The translations under genes and the position numbers were made by a program. The notes beneath the pieces are model-generated. The model worked only from the letters and a program-made list of their open reading frames with translations. It was not told the origin of the DNA and searched no databases. A stretch of DNA of 64,000 bases from Phycisphaera sp. (GTDB taxonomy: Bacteria > Planctomycetota > Phycisphaerae > Phycisphaerales > Phycisphaeraceae), in assembly GCA_016125215.1 (NCBI GenBank), contig WGMF01000015.1, positions 1-64,000 of the forward strand. Reading direction: 5' to 3'. Below, in pieces: positions 61,590 to 64,000 of the stretch; the stretch's first letter is position 1; the number at the start of each line of letters is the position of its first letter.

Positions 61590-62116
61590 GCAGCGTCGCC
61601 CAACCATCCCGACACACGACCGTCACGCGGAACACCACGCCCGAGGAACCCGACCTCTGGCTGCCACCCCGTCGCATGCGCCGCTACCAGTTGGCCAAGG
61701 TCGGCGGCGCGCTGGTTGTTACGCTGATCTTCGTCGGCTGGCTCGTCCTCCAGTGGTCCAACCCCGCGATGCGTTACCTCACGCTCGCGCTGCTGGCTAT
61801 CACGCTCTGGGTCACGCTTGCGTCGATCCTCGGCGACTTGGCCCGCTCACGCGGCAGGCAACTGCGCATCGCCGGCGGAAAGATGACCGTAAAACTCGGC
61901 GAACAGTTGACCACGATCTCCCTCGAAAAAATCTTCCGGGGGCAATGGCGAGAAGACGCTTACGACACCGCCGGCCTGTGGCTCATTGACCAGAACGGGG
62001 CCACACTCGCCCACCTCGACACCGGTTACCTCGCCGACCAGGACGAGGCCCGCGCGTTCCTGCGATGGGCACGACAACGCGCCAAGTTTGATTTCCCGAT
62101 ACAGTGGCCAACATGA
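61586..62116 (+). CDS. Two-TM hypothetical membrane protein coupled to sdhA
   Basis: A 176-residue protein starting at GTG 61586, overlapping the sdhA stop. Two membrane helices (about 38-58 and 65-85) are followed by a cytoplasmic or periplasmic beta-rich domain resembling a PH-like fold (QLRIAGGKMTVKLGEQLTTISLEKIF). No family recognised. Coupling suggests it is made with the sdh complex, but its role is unknown. Confidence 0.65.
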   Translation: MSSVAQPSRHTTVTRNTTPEEPDLWLPPRRMRRYQLAKVGGALVVTLIFVGWLVLQWSNPAMRYLTLALLAITLWVTLASILGDLARSRGRQLRIAGGKMTVKLGEQLTTISLEKIFRGQWREDAYDTAGLWLIDQNGATLAHLDTGYLADQDEARAFLRWARQRAKFDFPIQWPT

Positions 62117-62127
62117 GCCTAATTCCA

Positions 62128-62640
62128 CTCCCCTCCCTTTTCAGAGGGAGGGGCTGGGGGAGGGTGTTCTGCTTAGAATGAAACAGACGCAATACAACAC
62201 GGCCAGACGCTCCAAAGTGAGCGAGGGAACCCGCCAAGCCGCTAAAGCATTGCGTCGCGAAATGACGGTGCCCGAGCGTGTGCTCTGGAATCTATTACGC
62301 AACGGCCAACTGAATCATCTCAAGTTTCGCAGGCAACACCCCATCGGCTCGTACATCGTGGACTTTTGCTGCCCGCAAGCCAAGTTGATTATCGAAGTCG
62401 TTGGCTTATCCCACGCCGGTACAGGCGCTGCCGACCAGGCACGCACTTTAGTTTTGAAAAGACTGGGCGATAGAGTCTTCCGAGCGACAAATGACGAGGT
62501 ATTGCATGATCCCGATGCGGTATTTCATGCGATTGCGAACGCGGCGGGGGTTGAGGATCGCATGGTGTTTAATCAACGACATCGCAAGTCCATGGCTCAA
62601 GAGATCCCCTCCCCTGCCCCTGCCCTTGAAAGGGGAGGGG
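62128..62640. mobile_element. Class E inverted-repeat element carrying a DUF559 gene
   Basis: The left arm 62128-62165 (CTCCCCTCCCTTTTCAGAGG...) and the right arm 62606-62640 (CCCCTCCCCTGCCCCTGCCC...) are inverted relatives with internal hairpins. The only content is the DUF559 gene, whose C-terminal residues are encoded by the right arm. The element splits sdhB from sdhA. Confidence 0.7.
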
Positions 62641-62648
62641 TGAAGTGA
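62178..62648 (+). CDS. DUF559 endonuclease-like protein
   Basis: A 156-residue protein with a Vsr/REase-like core. RREMTVPERVLWNLLRNGQLNHLKFRRQHPIGSYIVDFCC matches DUF559, with Asp62. The usual E-x-D-G is EVVG (Glu73, with Val75 where Asp is typical), so activity may be reduced. The last 15 residues (EIPSPAPALERGGVK) come from the repeat arm. GC content is lower than in sdhA. Start ATG at 62178 after the left arm. Confidence 0.8.
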   Translation: MKQTQYNTARRSKVSEGTRQAAKALRREMTVPERVLWNLLRNGQLNHLKFRRQHPIGSYIVDFCCPQAKLIIEVVGLSHAGTGAADQARTLVLKRLGDRVFRATNDEVLHDPDAVFHAIANAAGVEDRMVFNQRHRKSMAQEIPSPAPALERGGVK

Positions 62649-62690
62649 GCCCACCCTTGGTGTAAACCTCCTTTGTATAGATATCTTTTT

Positions 62691-62732
62691 CTCCCTCTTT
62701 CTCTGCGAACTCTGTGCCCTCTGTGTTTAACC
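62691..62732. repeat. Solo class C arm upstream of sdhB
   Basis: CTCTGCGAACTCTGTGCCCTCTGTGTTTAACC and the preceding CTCCCTCTTT match right arms of class C (compare 58661 and 26853). A matching left arm would be expected upstream but is not visible, suggesting loss or disruption when the DUF559 element arrived. Confidence 0.7.
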
Positions 62733-62779
62733 GCCCACCCCGACATGACCCCCGCCCGATCATTGCCTAGGATTCACCC

Positions 62780-63574
62780 ATGATCGCCAAAAACCCCGAC
62801 AGTCAAAACAGCGTGCACTTCAAGATCAAGCGCCAGGACGGGCCGGACAAGCCCGCGTATTGGCAGACCTTCGACGTGCCTTACAAACCCAACTTGAACG
62901 TGATCTCCTGTCTTCAAGCCATCGCTGCCAACCCGACCACAAGTGAGGGGCAGGAGACGACCGTCGTCGTCTGGGACTGCAACTGTCTGGAAGAAGTCTG
63001 CGGCGCCTGCACGATGGTCATCAACGGCACAGCCCGACAGAGCTGCTCGGCCCTCATCGACCAGATGCGCGAGCAGGGCTTTGGCTCACGCGAGAACCCC
63101 ATCGTCCTCGAACCCATGACCAAGTTCCCCGTCGTGCGCGACCTGTGGGTCGACCGCTCACGCATGTTCAAGCAACTGCTGCGCCTCAAGGCCTGGGTCC
63201 CCATCGACGGCACACACAAACTCGGGGCCGGCCCGAAAGAGTCGCCCGAGATGCAGGACGAACGCTACCAGCTCTCACGCTGCATGACCTGCGGATGCTG
63301 CCTCGAAGCCTGCCCGCAATACCTCAAGGACAACCACTTCATCGGTGCCAACGCGATCGGCCAAACGCTTTACTTCAACGAGCACGAGACGGGCAAGAAC
63401 CTCCAGGGCGAACGCCTCGACGTCATGATGGAGCCCGGCGGGATCAGCGACTGCGGCAACGCACAGAACTGCGTCAAAGTCTGCCCCAAGGAAGTCCCCC
63501 TGACGCTGGCCATCGCCAAGGTCGGCAGGCAGGTCACCGTCCACGCCATCAAGAAGTTCTTCATGGGCAAGTGA
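62780..63574 (+). CDS. sdhB: Succinate dehydrogenase iron-sulfur subunit
   Basis: Electron-transfer subunit with three Fe-S clusters, 264 residues. The [2Fe-2S] ligands are Cys69, Cys74, Cys77 and Cys89. CMTCGCCLEACPQ and CGNAQNCVKVCPKE hold the [4Fe-4S] and [3Fe-4S] ligands. It lies over 650 bp after its sdhC/sdhA partners, separated by the membrane-protein gene and the DUF559 element. A terminator follows at 63629. Confidence 0.96.
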   Translation: MIAKNPDSQNSVHFKIKRQDGPDKPAYWQTFDVPYKPNLNVISCLQAIAANPTTSEGQETTVVVWDCNCLEEVCGACTMVINGTARQSCSALIDQMREQGFGSRENPIVLEPMTKFPVVRDLWVDRSRMFKQLLRLKAWVPIDGTHKLGAGPKESPEMQDERYQLSRCMTCGCCLEACPQYLKDNHFIGANAIGQTLYFNEHETGKNLQGERLDVMMEPGGISDCGNAQNCVKVCPKEVPLTLAIAKVGRQVTVHAIKKFFMGK

Positions 63575-63628
63575 TCCCCGTAATAGGGTTTTTTGAAAAG
63601 CAGTGGGCTGCCCCGCGCGGTGTCTCAG

Positions 63629-63655
63629 CCCCGCATGAACATGCGGGGTTTTTTT
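63629..63655 (+). terminator. Intrinsic terminator after sdhB
   Basis: CCCCGCAT (63629-63636), loop GAAC, ATGCGGGG (63641-63648), then seven T. A perfect 8-bp stem. Confidence 0.95.
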
Positions 63656-63716
63656 CCGATATTGCCATTACCATCATCCGGTTCTATCTTGCTCACTGAC
63701 CAACACGGGAAACACC

Positions 63717-64000
63717 ATGGCCGCACACAGCTCACTCGTCGTCCGCAAGACCAACGATGTCCACGTCGTCGAGTTCGTCGACTCGGCTATGCTTGAACAG
63801 GCGCAGATCGAACGTGTCCACCAGGAGCTTAAACAGCTCATCGACAACGCCGGCCACCCGAGGTTCATCATCAGTTTTGACGGGCTCAACTTCGTCTCCT
63901 CCGCGATGATCGGCGTCGTCATCAGCCTCCACAAACAGATCGCCTCCCACAAGGGCGAGCTGCGCCTGACCAACATCCCCCCCAAGGTCATGGAGGTCTT
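63717..64000 (+). CDS. STAS domain anti-sigma factor antagonist-like protein (partial)
   Basis: Starts at ATG 63717 and runs off the right edge; 94 residues are visible. FIISFDGLNFVSSAMIGVVISLHKQI is the STAS core with Ser in the position phosphorylated in SpoIIAA-like proteins. It probably belongs to a partner-switching system with a serine kinase outside the window. Confidence 0.85.
   Translation, partial: MAAHSSLVVRKTNDVHVVEFVDSAMLEQAQIERVHQELKQLIDNAGHPRFIISFDGLNFVSSAMIGVVISLHKQIASHKGELRLTNIPPKVMEV

Noticed and set aside
61986-62177. N-terminal extension of the DUF559 protein through the left repeat arm
   Set aside because: It runs through the upstream membrane-protein gene and the repeat arm. 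The conserved domain needs only residues from the ATG at 62178.
1-64000. Prophage, plasmid or integrative island
   Set aside because: No integrase, phage structural, replication or conjugation genes are seen. Mobile DNA here is limited to short repeats and the two nuclease-like genes.

Overview
The window is high-GC bacterial chromosome, most consistent with a planctomycete, probably of the Phycisphaerae. The pointers are three PEP-CTERM proteins, a prepilin-type N-terminal protein beside a XylR/AraC-type regulator and a GH16 enzyme, a sulfatase, DUF1844 and DUF2959 proteins, an unfused TolQR/TPR/VWA operon, and dense intergenic inverted repeats. No phage, plasmid or integrase genes are visible. 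The taxonomic call is inference; no rRNA is present.

Layout. 0-10 kb: a thioredoxin-fold protein without redox cysteines, ATP sulfurylase (sat), a GxxExxY nuclease-like gene inside an inverted repeat, a DUF2238 membrane protein, an esterase, gcvH, an aberrant amidohydrolase, a lipoprotein, a PEP-CTERM protein and a dicarboxylate symporter. 10-24.6 kb: fatty acid desaturase, YebC, acylphosphatase, agmatine deiminase, VOC protein, M20 peptidase, lipoproteins, a clpP-hicB-hicA(nonsense) overlapping operon, two esterases, and a ubiX/ubiA pair. 24.6-39 kb: carbohydrate region with an FAD oxidoreductase, DAHP synthase, tRNA-Thr, a sugar isomerase-like protein, a GH16/beta-helix fusion, prepilin and PEP-CTERM proteins opposite a XylR/AraC regulator, then BaiN-like flavoprotein, ispD and a sulfatase. 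39-50 kb: exbB-exbD-TPR-VWA operon, acs, and a 1041-residue protein joining a beta-carbonic anhydrase to a complete chemoreceptor. 50-64 kb: nuoH, hicAB, a phosphoesterase, an ECF sigma factor module, hisI-mtnA, and the succinate dehydrogenase genes sdhC, sdhA and sdhB, interrupted by repeats and a DUF559 gene.

Two things stand out. First, the carbonic anhydrase-chemoreceptor chimera at 47203-50328 keeps all four zinc ligands and all chemoreceptor parts, suggesting CO2/bicarbonate/pH sensing. Second, at least five families of short repeats built from roughly 10-bp units fill the intergenic spaces as inverted pairs, often nested inside one another. Two of the families enclose a small PD-(D/E)XK nuclease-like gene (GxxExxY at 3001; DUF559 at 62178) whose coding sequence begins or ends within a repeat arm, while other pairs enclose no gene. 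This looks like a nuclease-associated analogue of REP/RAYT elements, with gene-bearing and gene-less copies.

Operons inferred from 1-4 bp overlaps: amidohydrolase-lipoprotein (6478), clpP-hicB-hicA (18059, 17820), hicA-hicB (52491), exbB-exbD (43809), TPR-VWA (40847), hisI-mtnA (57378), sdhA-membrane protein (61586).
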